Position numbers and translations under genes: made by a program
Shown here: positions 16,180 to 25,190 of the stretch, one piece after another
How positions within the stretch are numbered: the first letter of the stretch is position 1
How the letters are laid out: the number at the start of each line of letters is the position of its first letter
NCBI RefSeq assembly: GCF_028657195.3
Contig: NZ_JANCPR020000018.1
Location: 62,001-126,000 of the forward strand
Source of the DNA: Streptomyces iconiensis
GTDB taxonomy: Bacteria; Actinomycetota; Actinomycetes; Streptomycetales; Streptomycetaceae
DNA: 64,000 bases
Reading direction: 5' to 3'
Notes under the pieces: generated by a model
What the model was told of the DNA's origin: nothing
Seen by the model: only the letters and a program-made list of their open reading frames with translations
The model's database searches: none

Positions 16180-17196
16180 TCAGGCAGCCGCCGTACGTTC
16201 CGTCTCCGCGCGGAACGTACGGCGGTACGCGCGCGGGGAGACGCCGAGGGCCGCGTGCAGGTGCTGGCGCAGGGAGGCGGCCGTGCCGAAGCCGGCGTCC
16301 GCTGCTACCCGATCGACCGGCAGGTCCGTCTCCTCCAGCAGGTGTCTGGCCCGCTCGATGCGCTGCTGCGTCAGCCAGCGCAGGGGCGTGATGCCTACTT
16401 CTTCGCGGAAGCGGCGGGTGAAGGTGCGGACGCTCATGGTTTCTTGTGCGGCCAGTTGGCTGAGGGTGAGGGGGTGTTCGAGGTGGTTGAGTGCCCAGGA
16501 GCGTGCTGTGGCGGTGGAGGCGAGGCCGGGTGGGGGTACGGGGTGGCGGATGAACTGGGCCTGGCCGCCGTCCCTGTGGGGTGGCACGACCGTGCGGCGC
16601 GCCACTTCGTTCGCCACGGCCGAGCCGTGGTCGCACCGGATCATGTGCAGGCACAGATCTATGCCTGCGGCCTCTCCCGCGGAGGTCAGCACGGAACCCT
16701 CGTCCACGTAGAGCACGTCCGGGTCGAGGCGCACCTGCGGGTAGAGCGCGCGGAAGCTGTCGGTCGACATCCAGTGTGTGGTGGCCCGCTTCCCGTTCAG
16801 CAGGCCGGCGGCGGCGACCAGGAAGGCGCCCGTGCAGATGGAAGCGATCCGGGTGTGCTGGCCGACCCGGTCGAGCGCTGAGCGGAGGGGGCCAGGGAGC
16901 GTCCCCGTGGTCTCCGTCTCGTCAGGTTCGTGGGTCGCCGGAACGATGACGGTGTCCGCCTCTGCCAGTGCCTCGGGGCCGTGCGCCACATGGATGGGGA
17001 AGTCGGCGTCCGTACGCACGGCGCCGGGCTCCACGGCGCAGGTGACGATCTCGTAGAGAAGCTCGCCCTCCGGGGTCTGCGCGCGGCCGAACACCTGGTG
17101 GGCGAGGCCGAGTTCCATGGGCATCACACCGTGCCGTACCAGCACGGCCACCTTGTGCCTACGGGGGTGTGTGAAGACCTGTGGTGTCGCGTTCAC
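16180..17196 (-). CDS. GlxA-family (DJ-1/PfpI plus AraC HTH) transcriptional regulator, copy 1
   Basis: A 338-aa regulator. The N-terminal DJ-1/PfpI-like domain (KVAVLVRHGVMPMELGLAHQ at residue 15, ASICTGAFLVAAAGLLNGKR at about 125) carries the cysteine elbow of that fold. The C-terminal two-HTH AraC domain (SQLAAQETMSVRTFTRRFRE at about 265) ends with ALGVSPRAYRRTFR. The GTG at 17196 is preceded by GAGGCGG. It lies just downstream of a homologous regulator on the same strand. A 226-bp tract, 16389-16614, is identical to 17512-17737 of that neighbour. No target can be named. Confidence 0.88.
   Translation of the reverse strand: MNATPQVFTHPRRHKVAVLVRHGVMPMELGLAHQVFGRAQTPEGELLYEIVTCAVEPGAVRTDADFPIHVAHGPEALAEADTVIVPATHEPDETETTGTLPGPLRSALDRVGQHTRIASICTGAFLVAAAGLLNGKRATTHWMSTDSFRALYPQVRLDPDVLYVDEGSVLTSAGEAAGIDLCLHMIRCDHGSAVANEVARRTVVPPHRDGGQAQFIRHPVPPPGLASTATARSWALNHLEHPLTLSQLAAQETMSVRTFTRRFREEVGITPLRWLTQQRIERARHLLEETDLPVDRVAADAGFGTAASLRQHLHAALGVSPRAYRRTFRAETERTAAA
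16188..16225. terminator. Hairpin at the convergent end of the secreted triplet and GlxA copy 1
   Basis: CCGCCGTACGTTCCG and CGGAACGTACGGCGG make a perfect 15-bp stem with an 8-base loop. It overlaps the last codons of the regulator and lies 40 bases after the end of the secreted-protein operon, so it could terminate both. Confidence 0.55.
16389..16614. repeat. 226-bp tract identical to 17512-17737
   Basis: This block within GlxA copy 1 matches the same part of copy 2 base for base (offset 1123), while flanking parts of the two genes are clearly diverged. It encodes the end of the linker and the first AraC helix-turn-helix. It is a gene-conversion tract. Confidence 0.85.
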
Positions 17197-17206
17197 GGCC
17201 GCCTCC

Positions 17207-18307
17207 TCAGAGTTGTGTGGCGGTTTCGGCGAAGTGACCGGCGGTACGGGCAGTACCGGCTTTCACGTCTGTGTCTGTGTCCGTGCCCGCGTCTGTGCCT
17301 GAGACCGTGCCCGCGCCTGGGACCGTGCCCGCGCGGAACGTACGCCTGTAGGCGCTCGGTGAGACGCCCAGGCTCGCCTGGAAGTGCATACGGAAGGTGG
17401 CTGCCGAGCCGAAACCGGAGCGCTGGGCGATCTGGTCGACGGACAGGTCGGACTCCTCCAGGAGCGTGCGGGCCCGCTCGGTGCGCTGCTGGGTGAGCCA
17501 CTGCTGTGGGCTGATGCCTACTTCTTCGCGGAAGCGGCGGGTGAAGGTGCGGACGCTCATGGTTTCTTGTGCGGCCAGTTGGCTGAGGGTGAGGGGGTGT
17601 TCGAGGTGGTTGAGTGCCCAGGAGCGTGCTGTGGCGGTGGAGGCGAGGCCGGGTGGGGGTACGGGGTGGCGGATGAACTGGGCCTGGCCGCCGTCCCTGT
17701 GGGGTGGCACGACCGTGCGGCGCGCCACTTCGTTCGCAACGGCCGAGCCGTGGTCCTTGCGCACCATGTGCAGGCACAGATCCACACCGGACGCGATGCC
17801 GGCCGAGGTCAGCACGGAACCCTCGTCCACGTAGAGCACCTCGGGGTCGAGCCTGACGTCCGGAAAGAGGCGCTGGAAGCGACCACTTGAGCGCCAGTGC
17901 GTTGTGGCCCGTTTTCCGTCCAGGAGCCCGGCTGAGGCCAGCACGAAGGCACCCGTGCAGATGGAGGCGATGCGGGTGCCTGGCCGGATGCGCGCGAAGG
18001 CGTCCATGAGGCCGGCGTTCAGTTCGCCGCACAAGTAGGGCTCGTCGCGCTCGTGGGCCGCGGGCACGATCACGGTGTCCGCCTCGGCCAGTGCCTCGGG
18101 GCCGTGCGCCACGTTGATCGTGAAGTCCCCGTCCGTTCGGATCTCGCCGGGCTCGGTAGCGCAGGTCACCACCTCGTACAGCGGCTCTTCCGACGCGGAA
18201 CGTGCCTTGCCCATCAGGCAGTGCGGGATGCCCAGCTCGATCGGCAGCAGACCATGACGCACGAGTACGGCGACCTTGTGGAGCCCCGGGCGGGTGAAAG
18301 CGGTCAT
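17207..18307 (-). CDS. GlxA-family (DJ-1/PfpI plus AraC HTH) transcriptional regulator, copy 2
   Basis: A 366-aa paralogue of the gene at 16180, ten bases upstream of it on the same strand, so the two may be co-transcribed. The DJ-1/PfpI domain has ASICTGAFVLASAGLLDGKR at about residue 125. The AraC domain has SVRTFTRRFREEVGISPQQW, and the second HTH ends with SLGVSPSAYRRTFR. The ATG at 18307 is chosen because GAGGATC precedes it. The C-terminal tail is a Thr/Asp/Gly expansion (GTDAGTDTDTD) absent from copy 1 and encoded by a hexanucleotide-like GTGTCT/GTGTCC repeat. It is divergent from the MFS gene at 18379, which it may control. Confidence 0.87.
   Translation of the reverse strand: MTAFTRPGLHKVAVLVRHGLLPIELGIPHCLMGKARSASEEPLYEVVTCATEPGEIRTDGDFTINVAHGPEALAEADTVIVPAAHERDEPYLCGELNAGLMDAFARIRPGTRIASICTGAFVLASAGLLDGKRATTHWRSSGRFQRLFPDVRLDPEVLYVDEGSVLTSAGIASGVDLCLHMVRKDHGSAVANEVARRTVVPPHRDGGQAQFIRHPVPPPGLASTATARSWALNHLEHPLTLSQLAAQETMSVRTFTRRFREEVGISPQQWLTQQRTERARTLLEESDLSVDQIAQRSGFGSAATFRMHFQASLGVSPSAYRRTFRAGTVPGAGTVSGTDAGTDTDTDVKAGTARTAGHFAETATQL
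17512..17737. repeat. 226-bp tract identical to 16389-16614
   Basis: Partner of the tract in GlxA copy 1. Identity breaks at one base (position 17738) and resumes for about 16 bases before the two copies diverge. Confidence 0.85.
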
Positions 18308-18378
18308 GGCCCGATCCTCGCACATAGTGACCTTCAGGCCACTCGTTCGGTGAGGGCTCGCAACGGAAGCTGGTCCGC

Positions 18379-19794
18379 GTGACTCAGACGCTCCCCTCAC
18401 AGCCGCCTTCAGAGGGCGACGCCCCTCAGTCGGCCTCCCCGGAAGATTCCCCTCAGCCGCTTTCCCCGGACGCTCCCCACCAGTCGCACGCGAAGGGCTC
18501 TCCCTCTCAGCCGCACGCCCGGGTCGGCGCCCCACGTCCGCCGAAGGTGGCGGGCGGGCGGCGCCCGCGCGTACACCGCGCCTGGTGGGTCGCGTTCGTC
18601 TGCTTCGTCGCTCTCGTCGGGGCGGCGGGATTCCGAGCCACTCCGAGCGTGTTCATCGACCCGCTGCACGAGGAGTTCGGCTGGTCGCACGGCACCATCT
18701 CCTCGGCCGTCGGCCTCAACGTGCTGCTGTACGGGCTCACGGCCCCCTTCGCCTCCGCACTCATGGAGCGTTACGGCATCCGGCAGGTCGTCTCCACCGC
18801 GCTGCTGCTGATCGCGGCGGGCAGTGGCCTGACGGTGTTCATGCAGTCCCAGTGGCAGCTCGTTCTGTGCTGGGGCGTTCTGGTCGGCATCGGATCGGGC
18901 TCCATGGCGCTCGCCTTCGCCGCCACGGTCACCAACCGGTGGTTCGTCGCCCGGCGCGGCCTGGTCAGCGGCATTCTGACGGCGGGCAGCGCGACGGGCC
19001 AGCTCATCTTCCTGCCGCTGGTCGCCCTGCTTGTGGAGGGCTCGGGATGGCGCACCGCCTCACTGGTCGTCTCCGGGGCTGCACTACTTGTCGTCCCTCT
19101 GGTGATCTGGCTGATGCGGGACCACCCTGAGGACGTCGGTCTGCGCCCTTATGGAGCGCCCGTCGGCCACGTCGCGCCCGTGGCTGACCCGGCGGGCGCC
19201 ACGCGGCGCACCCTTACGGTGCTGTGGTCCGCCGCACGCACCCGGGTCTTCTGGCTCCTCGCGGGAACGTTCGCGATCTGCGGGGCCTCGGCCAACGGCC
19301 TTATGGGCACGCATTTCGTCCCCGCGGCGCATGACCACGGGATGGCCGTTCCGGTCGCCGCCTCGCTGCTCGCGGCCATCGGCGTCCTGGACCTGATCGG
19401 CACTGTCGCCTCCGGTTGGCTGACCGACCGCTTCGACGCACGCAGACTACTTGCGCTGTATTACGCGCTCCGTGGTCTGTCGTTGCTCGTGCTGCCGATG
19501 CTGTTCGCCGACTCGGTGCAGCCTCCGATGCTGTTCTTCATCGTCTTCTACGGCCTCGACTGGGTCGCCACGGTGCCGCCCACCATGGCGCTCTGCCGCG
19601 AGCACTTCGGTGAGGACAGCGCCATCGTCTTCGGCTGGGTCGTCGCCTCGCACCAGGTGGGTGCCTCCCTCGTCGCCTTCCTTGCCGGGCTCGTGCGCGA
19701 CGCCACCGGCACCTACGACCTGGCCTGGACGGGCGCGGGCGCGCTGTGCGCGATGGCCGCACTGATGGCACTGATCATCCGCCGTCGCGTCTGA
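18379..19794 (+). CDS. Major facilitator superfamily transporter
   Basis: A 471-aa MFS permease. The first ~70 residues are a hydrophilic Pro/Ser/Gln-rich tail, followed by 12 predicted membrane helices beginning AWWVAFVCFVALVGAAGF. The family loop motif appears as SGWLTDRFDARRLLA between helices 8 and 9. It resembles the monocarboxylate/oxalate-formate branch of the superfamily. GTG 18379 is the annotated start; a shorter start after the tail cannot be excluded. It is divergent from GlxA copy 2 by 71 bp. No catabolic operator is present, so transport of the pathway substrate is only a possibility. Confidence 0.85.
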   Translation: MTQTLPSQPPSEGDAPQSASPEDSPQPLSPDAPHQSHAKGSPSQPHARVGAPRPPKVAGGRRPRVHRAWWVAFVCFVALVGAAGFRATPSVFIDPLHEEFGWSHGTISSAVGLNVLLYGLTAPFASALMERYGIRQVVSTALLLIAAGSGLTVFMQSQWQLVLCWGVLVGIGSGSMALAFAATVTNRWFVARRGLVSGILTAGSATGQLIFLPLVALLVEGSGWRTASLVVSGAALLVVPLVIWLMRDHPEDVGLRPYGAPVGHVAPVADPAGATRRTLTVLWSAARTRVFWLLAGTFAICGASANGLMGTHFVPAAHDHGMAVPVAASLLAAIGVLDLIGTVASGWLTDRFDARRLLALYYALRGLSLLVLPMLFADSVQPPMLFFIVFYGLDWVATVPPTMALCREHFGEDSAIVFGWVVASHQVGASLVAFLAGLVRDATGTYDLAWTGAGALCAMAALMALIIRRRV

Positions 19795-19909
19795 GCCGCT
19801 ACGGGCAACCATGTGGTGAAGAGGGGAGCAGGGAGTGTGGCCAGAACCTTGCACTTGTCGTCCATACGGCCACTCGTTTCGTCCGGAGCGTCCGCGCAGG
19901 ATCGGACGC

Positions 19910-20695
19910 ATGAAGACACTCTGGATTTTCGCCCACCCTGAAGCCCGTTCCCTGAACGCCTCTCTGCGTGACGCTGGAGTGAGCACACTGCGCGGACTCG
20001 GCCATGAGGTACGCGAGTCCGACCTCTACTCCATGGGCTGGAAGCCCACCGTGGACACCGGTGACTTCCCCCGGCGGCCAATCGGGCGGCTACTGGTCGG
20101 CGAAGAGCAGGAACGCGCGTATGCAGGAGGCGGGTTCAGCGCTGATGTGCGGGCCGAACAGGAGAAGATCGCATGGGCCGACACGCTGGTCTTCCACTTC
20201 CCCATGTGGTGGTTCGGGCCGCCGGCCATCCTCAAGGGGTGGTTCGACCGCGTGCTGGTACAGGGCTTCGCGTTCGGAGTGAAGGCCCCGGACGGACACA
20301 CCCGGCGCTACGGCGACGGAGGGCTCGCGGGCAAGCGTGCCATGGTGCTCACCTCGGTCGGTGCCCGCCCCTCCGGCTTCGGCCCCCGGGGTATCCACGG
20401 CCACATGGACGACGTGCTCTTCCCGCTGCACCACGCGATCTTCTGGTACACGGGCATGGAGGCCCTGCCGCCCTTCGTGGTGTACGGCGCCGACCGGATC
20501 ACCGAGGACGGTTTCGCGCCGGTCGAGGAGGAGTTGCGGGGCCGCCTGCGCGAACTCCCCACCATGGAACCGCTGGCGTTCCGCCACGAGGCCGGAGGCG
20601 ACTACGACGAGGACCTGGTGCTCAAGCCGCACGTCGCACCCGGCGTCACGGGAAACACCGCCCACTACCGCGAACGGGCACTCGTAGCGCGGTGA
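19910..20695 (+). CDS. NAD(P)H:quinone oxidoreductase-like flavodoxin-fold protein
   Basis: A 261-aa protein of the NQO1/modulator-of-drug-activity family. It begins MKTLWIFAHPEARSLNASL, the FMN/FAD phosphate loop of this family. It carries VFHFPMWWFGPPAILKGWFD at about residue 95 (flavin and partner-subunit contact) and LTSVGARPSGFGPRG at about 145. It would do two-electron reduction of quinones or similar acceptors with a bound flavin. It follows the MFS gene after 115 bp and is convergent with the flavin reductase. No catabolic operator lies upstream. Confidence 0.85.
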   Translation: MKTLWIFAHPEARSLNASLRDAGVSTLRGLGHEVRESDLYSMGWKPTVDTGDFPRRPIGRLLVGEEQERAYAGGGFSADVRAEQEKIAWADTLVFHFPMWWFGPPAILKGWFDRVLVQGFAFGVKAPDGHTRRYGDGGLAGKRAMVLTSVGARPSGFGPRGIHGHMDDVLFPLHHAIFWYTGMEALPPFVVYGADRITEDGFAPVEEELRGRLRELPTMEPLAFRHEAGGDYDEDLVLKPHVAPGVTGNTAHYRERALVAR

Positions 20696-20786
20696 CCACG
20701 GGCGCCGACGGGTGGTGACGAACGGGTCCTGCGCGTACGTCGTCGGGCGCGCAGCTCACGTACAGAAGCGCGGAGACCACGTACGC

Positions 20787-21458
20787 CTATGGCGCGTCCA
20801 GGCGCTCGAAGCGCCCCAGCTTGCCGCGGTGGAACAGGAGGGGATCGCCGTCTCCCTCTTGCGCGTCCAGTGCACGCACGCGTCCCACGACGATGAGGTG
20901 GTCGCCGCCCGTGTGAACGGCGTGGATCTCGCAGTCGATCCAGGCGGACACGCCCTCCAGCAGCGGCGAGCCGGTGACAGGCGCGGGGGCGTGGGTGACT
21001 CCGGCGAACTTGTCGGCGCCGCTCACAGCGAAGGCACGGCACAGTTCGTTCTGGGCGGCGGAGAGCACGTTCACGCAGAAGACCCCGGCGCGGGCGATGC
21101 GGGGCCAGGTGGTGGAGGTGCGGGCGACCATGAAAGACACCAGCGGCGGTTCCAGCGAGAGGGAGGCGAAGGACTGGCAGGCGAACCCGGCAGGCCCCGT
21201 CTCGCCCTCGGCGGCCGGGGCCGTGACGACAGTGACGCCCGAGGCGAAGTCCCCCAGTACGCGGCGGAAGACGGCCGGATCGACGGGGGCGCGCTCGCCG
21301 TCGCGTACGGCGCGCAGGTCGGGGCGCGGCAGCGCCGTCGGCGCCGCGGCCCCGTCCGGCGGATGCGCGGGCGCGGCGGACGTCGCGGTCGTGGTGGACG
21401 AGCCGACCGCGCGCAGATAACGCACCGCGGTCGCTGCCATACCGGCATGTCCCATCAT
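20787..21458 (-). CDS. Flavin reductase (HpaC/HsaB-like) for a two-component oxygenase
   Basis: A 223-aa flavin reductase-like domain protein. A ~50-residue Ala/Pro-rich N-terminal extension precedes FRRVLGDFASGVTVVTAP, GFACQSFASLSLEPPLVSFM at about residue 95 (flavin binding) and FCVNVLSAAQNELCRAFA. By family knowledge it supplies reduced FMN/FAD to a separate monooxygenase such as HsaA or an LLM enzyme. A catabolic operator lies 14 bases upstream of the start, so it belongs to the shared regulon. The LLM enzymes at 60834 and 62731 are candidate partners by inference. An alternative start is the ATG at 21440. Confidence 0.87.
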   Translation of the reverse strand: MMGHAGMAATAVRYLRAVGSSTTTATSAAPAHPPDGAAAPTALPRPDLRAVRDGERAPVDPAVFRRVLGDFASGVTVVTAPAAEGETGPAGFACQSFASLSLEPPLVSFMVARTSTTWPRIARAGVFCVNVLSAAQNELCRAFAVSGADKFAGVTHAPAPVTGSPLLEGVSAWIDCEIHAVHTGGDHLIVVGRVRALDAQEGDGDPLLFHRGKLGRFERLDAP

Positions 21459-21471
21459 GGCTTCATTGAAT

Positions 21472-21486
21472 CTGATGCTCCGTCAG
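21472..21486. promoter_or_regulatory. Palindromic operator 4, CTGATGCTCCGTCAG
   Basis: One-mismatch copy of the recurring palindrome with flanking T and A, 14 bases from the flavin reductase start at 21458. Confidence 0.75.
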
Positions 21487-21557
21487 ATTGGAAGGCTTGC
21501 GGGCCGGTTGACCCCGCATGAGGAGTCGCCTGCCTCTCCAGGGTAGCCACACCCGCT

Positions 21558-22376
21558 CTACCGGCCCTCGAACGTGGCGTCACGCCGCTCGACGAAGGAG
21601 TCCACGCCCTCTCGCGCGTCCCGCGTCGTCATATTGATCTCCTGTGCGGTCGCCTCGGCGGAGAAGGCGGGAGCGCGGCCTCCGTCGAGCGAGTCGTTCA
21701 CGAGCCGCTTGGTGAGCGCCAGCGCCCGGGTGGGCCCGGCCGCCAGCCGCTCGGCCCAGGCACGCGCGGTCTTCTCCAGGTCCGCCGCAGGAACGACGCG
21801 GTTGACGAGTCCGATGCGTTCGGCATCGGCCGCCGGCAGCGAGTCGCCGAAGAACATCAGCTCCTTCGCCTTCTGCGGCCCCACCAGCCGTGGCAGCAGA
21901 TACGCGCCACCCCCGTCGGGTACGAGCCCGCGCCGCACGAAGACCTCGACGAACTTGGCTTCCTCCGAGGCGATGACGAGGTCACAGGCGAGCGCGAGAT
22001 GCGAACCGATGCCGGCAGCCGTGCCGTTGACCGCCGCGATCACCGGCTTCTCGCAGTCCAGTACCGCGGCGATCAGCCGCTGCGCGCCGCGCTCGATGGT
22101 GCGGGCCACATCGCCCGCCACACGCTCACGGCCCGCGTCCGGGGTGCCCCGCAGATCGGCGCCCGCGCAGAATCCTCGCCCCCGCGCCGTGAGCACGACC
22201 GCCCGTACGGCAGGGTCGGCGGAGGCGTCGGCGAGCAGCGAAATGAGACGTTCGCGCTGGTCCCAGGTGAGGGCGTTCATGGCGTGGGGACGGTCGAAAG
22301 TGATCCACGAGACGCCGTTGTCAGTGGCGTGCGCCACACTTTTCTCCACGGGTTCTTCACGGGGGGAGGACGTCAT
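21558..22376 (-). CDS. Enoyl-CoA hydratase/isomerase family protein
   Basis: A 272-aa crotonase-fold enzyme. It has the oxyanion-hole segments AVVLTARGRGFCAGADLRG at about residue 60 and VIAAVNGTAAGIGSHLALACD at about 115. The region of the second catalytic glutamate reads LVPDGGGAYLLPRLVG (Asp in place of the usual second Glu, favouring isomerase- or hydratase-like chemistry that needs testing). The ATG at 22376 has ACAGGAG upstream. The frame continues open far upstream through low-complexity DNA that is unlikely to be coding. It adds water to, or isomerises, the enoyl-CoA made by the ACADs. No operator copy was found immediately ahead of it. Confidence 0.87.
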   Translation of the reverse strand: MTSSPREEPVEKSVAHATDNGVSWITFDRPHAMNALTWDQRERLISLLADASADPAVRAVVLTARGRGFCAGADLRGTPDAGRERVAGDVARTIERGAQRLIAAVLDCEKPVIAAVNGTAAGIGSHLALACDLVIASEEAKFVEVFVRRGLVPDGGGAYLLPRLVGPQKAKELMFFGDSLPAADAERIGLVNRVVPAADLEKTARAWAERLAAGPTRALALTKRLVNDSLDGGRAPAFSAEATAQEINMTTRDAREGVDSFVERRDATFEGR

Positions 22377-22876
22377 GAGGAAGCTCCTGTTCGCCATGGG
22401 GCGGGCGTGCTCGGTGCGTTGGGAACGGGCGGCGCGCTGGACGCGCCGGGTGCGGTACGCGGGACGGACGTGCTGGACATGGCGCGGCCCGTGGGGACGG
22501 CACGCCCGCATGGTGCGCCACCTGCCGCCCACCGCCAAGACGGGACCGGCCCGCGGAACCGGACCTGCGCTCAAGTCCTGCCCCGCACTTGGACCTTGCC
22601 CGGGTCTCAAGGCTGGGTCCGCTCGCAAGCCCGGGCCCGCTCGCAAGGCCGGGCCCGCTCGCAAGGCCGAGCCATGCCTCGCGGGTGGCCCGGCCCGCGG
22701 AGGCGGCTTCGAGTCTGGCCTCTGGTCCGGTCCGGGGCCCTGGCCCGGCCCCGACCCCGATCCCGGTATCGGGCCCCATCAAAGGCGAAGGACAAGACCA
22801 GAGCCAAGGGCAATGCTGGGGCCAACGCCAACTCCAGGGCCCTGTGCGGGCGTCGGCGGCCCCAGCCGGTGCGCTC
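22377..22876. other. Low-complexity intergenic region
   Basis: 500 bp between two leftward genes, rich in GGCCCG/GCAAGG motifs and including the 18-bp tandem repeat at 22620-22673. Frames are open on several strands only because of base bias. I see no conserved protein. Confidence 0.5.
22620..22673. repeat. 18-bp tandem repeat, three copies
   Basis: Three head-to-tail units close to CGCTCGCAAGGCCGGGCC, with one or two substitutions between copies and further degenerate copies upstream. Non-coding. Confidence 0.8.
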
Positions 22877-25159
22877 TCACCGGCAGACGGCGAGTGCGTC
22901 GAGTGCCACGGCGCCCTGTCCGCGTGGCAGGACGACCAGAGGGTTGATGTCCAGTTCCGCGAGCCCTCCCGACTGTCCGTCGCCGCCCAGTTCCAGGGCC
23001 ATCCGCTGGATGCGGAGGATGACCTCGACGAGCGCGTCGGTGTCGGCCGGCGGCCTGCCGCGCACGCCGTCGAGGAGCGCGGCGCCGCGCAGCTCGCCGA
23101 GCATGGCGCGGGCCTGGTCCTCGCCGAAGGGCGGGACGCGTACGGCCGAGTCGCGCAGGACCTCGACCAGTACCCCGCCGAGCCCCACGGTCACGGTGGG
23201 CCCGAACAATTCGTCCTGCGTGATGCCGACGACCATCTCCACGCCCGGGTCGACCATCTGGCACACGAGTACGCCGTCCAGTTCGATGCCCTCCTGCTGG
23301 GCGATGTCGGTCAGCTCGCGATAGGTGTCCCGTACCTGGCTGGCCGAGGTCAGCCCGATCCGTACGAGGCCGTACTCGCTCTTGTGCGCGAGCTGGGGGG
23401 CCGACGCCTTCATGACCACCGGATAGCCGACCTGAGCGGCGGAGCGGACGGCGCCGGCCGCGCTGGTGCACAGCTGTTCGCGCGGTACGCGGACGCCGTA
23501 GGCGCGCAGGAGCTGCTTGCCGGCGTGTTCGCTGAGCTGCTGGCCGGGGCGCAGCAGTGCCTGCGCCTTGCGGACCGAGGGGGAAGGCGTGCGGGGTGCG
23601 TCGTCGAAGGGGGAGCGGTAGGCACGGGTGAAGCGGTGGTGGCCGAGATAGGCGCTGACGGCGGTGACGCAGTTGGAGAACGTACGGAAGGTGGCGACGC
23701 GGGAGGAGCCGAGCAGTGTGTCGCGGTAGGCGTCCTCGGTGCCGACGGGCGAGCCCCATATGACGCAGATGAGCTTGTCGGTCTCCTCGGCGGCGTCCAC
23801 GAGGTCCTGGGCGAGCTTGTCGCTCATGGGCGGGAACGGGCCGGTGATCGGGCAGACGAGCACCCCGACCTCCGGGTCGGCCAGGATCGCATCGATGATC
23901 TTCCTGCCGCGCCAGTCGCCCACGGGGTGACCGCCGTTGTCGATCGGGTTGGAGACGTTGAGGTAGTCGGGTATCCAGGTGTGCAGCTCGGTCTGCTTGG
24001 AGTCCGAGAGCGTCGGCAGGGTGAGTCCTGCGGAGGTCGCCATGTCGGAGAAGTGCGCTCCGGTTCCGCCGGATATCGAATACACGGCCACGCCCTCGGC
24101 GCGCGGCGGGCGCGCGCGGGCCAGCAGGGCCGAGGTGTCCTGGAGTTCGTCCAGGCCGTCCACGCGGATGACGCCGTACTGCCGCATCGCCGCATCGACC
24201 GTGGTGTCGGCGCCGGTGAGCTTGCCGGTGTGCGAGGCGGCCGTACGGGCTCCGGTCTCGGTGCGGCCGACCTTCACGGCGACGACGGGTACACCGTTGC
24301 GCGCCGCGCGGTCGGCGGCGAGGAGGAAGGCACGGCCGTCCTTGAGCCCTTCCACGTAAGCGGCGATGGCGCCGACCTCGGGTCGGGTGGCGAAGTAGGA
24401 GATGAAGTCGGAGGTCTCCAGGTCTGCCTCGTTGCCTGTGGGCGCCCAGTGGGAGAGGCGTACGCCCAGTTCCTGGAGGGTGAAGAGGGGGCGCCCCTGG
24501 TGGCCTGACTGCGTGATCAGCGCGATGGCGGGACCTTCGAGGTCGTCGCGGAAGTGTTCGAAGGCGTTGAGGTTGGTGTTGGGCCCCAGCAGCCGCAGAC
24601 CCGAGTCAGCGGTCACCTCCGCGAGCCGCTCCTGTGCTGCCGCGCCCTCCTCACCGGTCTCGGCGAACCCGGAGGCGAAGGCCACGGCGAACTTGGTCTT
24701 CGTATCGGCCAGTTGCTCGATCACGGGCAACGGGTCGGCGACGAGGAGCACCGCGAGGTCGACGGGTTCGGGCAGGTCGGCGACGCTGGGCGCGCAGGGC
24801 AGCCCGAAGACCGTCTGCCGCGTGGGGTGCACGGGGTGCAGCCGCGCGCCGACCCGCTCGGCCCAGGCCAGCAGCTGGCGCGTGATGCCGGTGTTGGGCC
24901 GCCCCTCGGCATCCGAGGCGCCCACGACGGCGACGGACTCGGGCCGGAAGAACCGGTCCAGGTCGGGCACGGGCGCGTGCAGAGGACGTCCGCTGACGTC
25001 GAGGTCGTCGACGGGGGTCTCGGCTCTGCCGTGAACGGCGCCGAGCCCCTCCGCCTGCTCGCCGCAGGCCAGCACGCGGGCTGAACGGTGGGTGGTGGTG
25101 AGGGTGCCGTGAGTCGATCCGAGCATCGTTCTCGCCCACTCCTGTGTGATGGCCGACAC
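22877..25159 (-). CDS. ADP-forming acyl-CoA synthetase (acetate-CoA ligase type, fused ATP-grasp)
   Basis: A 760-aa fused NDP-forming acyl-CoA synthetase. The N-terminal CoA-binding Rossmann domain (ESVAVVGASDAEGRPNTG at about residue 75) is followed by a succinyl-CoA-ligase-like domain with the putative phospho-histidine in TAASHTGKLTGAD at about 310. The C-terminal ATP-grasp domain has VGYPVVMKASAPQLAHKSE at about 580. These enzymes link an acid or acyl-CoA to CoA with ATP/ADP rather than AMP. It complements the two AMP ligases of the cluster. Two catabolic operators lie immediately upstream. The start could also be the ATG at 25126. Confidence 0.88.
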   Translation of the reverse strand: MSAITQEWARTMLGSTHGTLTTTHRSARVLACGEQAEGLGAVHGRAETPVDDLDVSGRPLHAPVPDLDRFFRPESVAVVGASDAEGRPNTGITRQLLAWAERVGARLHPVHPTRQTVFGLPCAPSVADLPEPVDLAVLLVADPLPVIEQLADTKTKFAVAFASGFAETGEEGAAAQERLAEVTADSGLRLLGPNTNLNAFEHFRDDLEGPAIALITQSGHQGRPLFTLQELGVRLSHWAPTGNEADLETSDFISYFATRPEVGAIAAYVEGLKDGRAFLLAADRAARNGVPVVAVKVGRTETGARTAASHTGKLTGADTTVDAAMRQYGVIRVDGLDELQDTSALLARARPPRAEGVAVYSISGGTGAHFSDMATSAGLTLPTLSDSKQTELHTWIPDYLNVSNPIDNGGHPVGDWRGRKIIDAILADPEVGVLVCPITGPFPPMSDKLAQDLVDAAEETDKLICVIWGSPVGTEDAYRDTLLGSSRVATFRTFSNCVTAVSAYLGHHRFTRAYRSPFDDAPRTPSPSVRKAQALLRPGQQLSEHAGKQLLRAYGVRVPREQLCTSAAGAVRSAAQVGYPVVMKASAPQLAHKSEYGLVRIGLTSASQVRDTYRELTDIAQQEGIELDGVLVCQMVDPGVEMVVGITQDELFGPTVTVGLGGVLVEVLRDSAVRVPPFGEDQARAMLGELRGAALLDGVRGRPPADTDALVEVILRIQRMALELGGDGQSGGLAELDINPLVVLPRGQGAVALDALAVCR

Positions 25160-25166
25160 AACTGAA

Positions 25167-25181
25167 CTGACGCAGTGTCAG
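25167..25181. promoter_or_regulatory. Palindromic operator 5, CTGACGCAGTGTCAG
   Basis: One-mismatch copy of the recurring palindrome, eight bases upstream of the ADP-forming synthetase start. With operator 6 it forms a tandem pair whose centres are 24 bp apart, which would favour cooperative binding on one DNA face. Confidence 0.75.
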
Positions 25182-25190
25182 ATTACTCAA

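Noticed and set aside
22377..22876. N-terminal extension of the enoyl-CoA hydratase or a separate small gene
   Set aside because: The sequence is a low-complexity repeat with no ribosome site better than the one before 22376 and no conserved residues.
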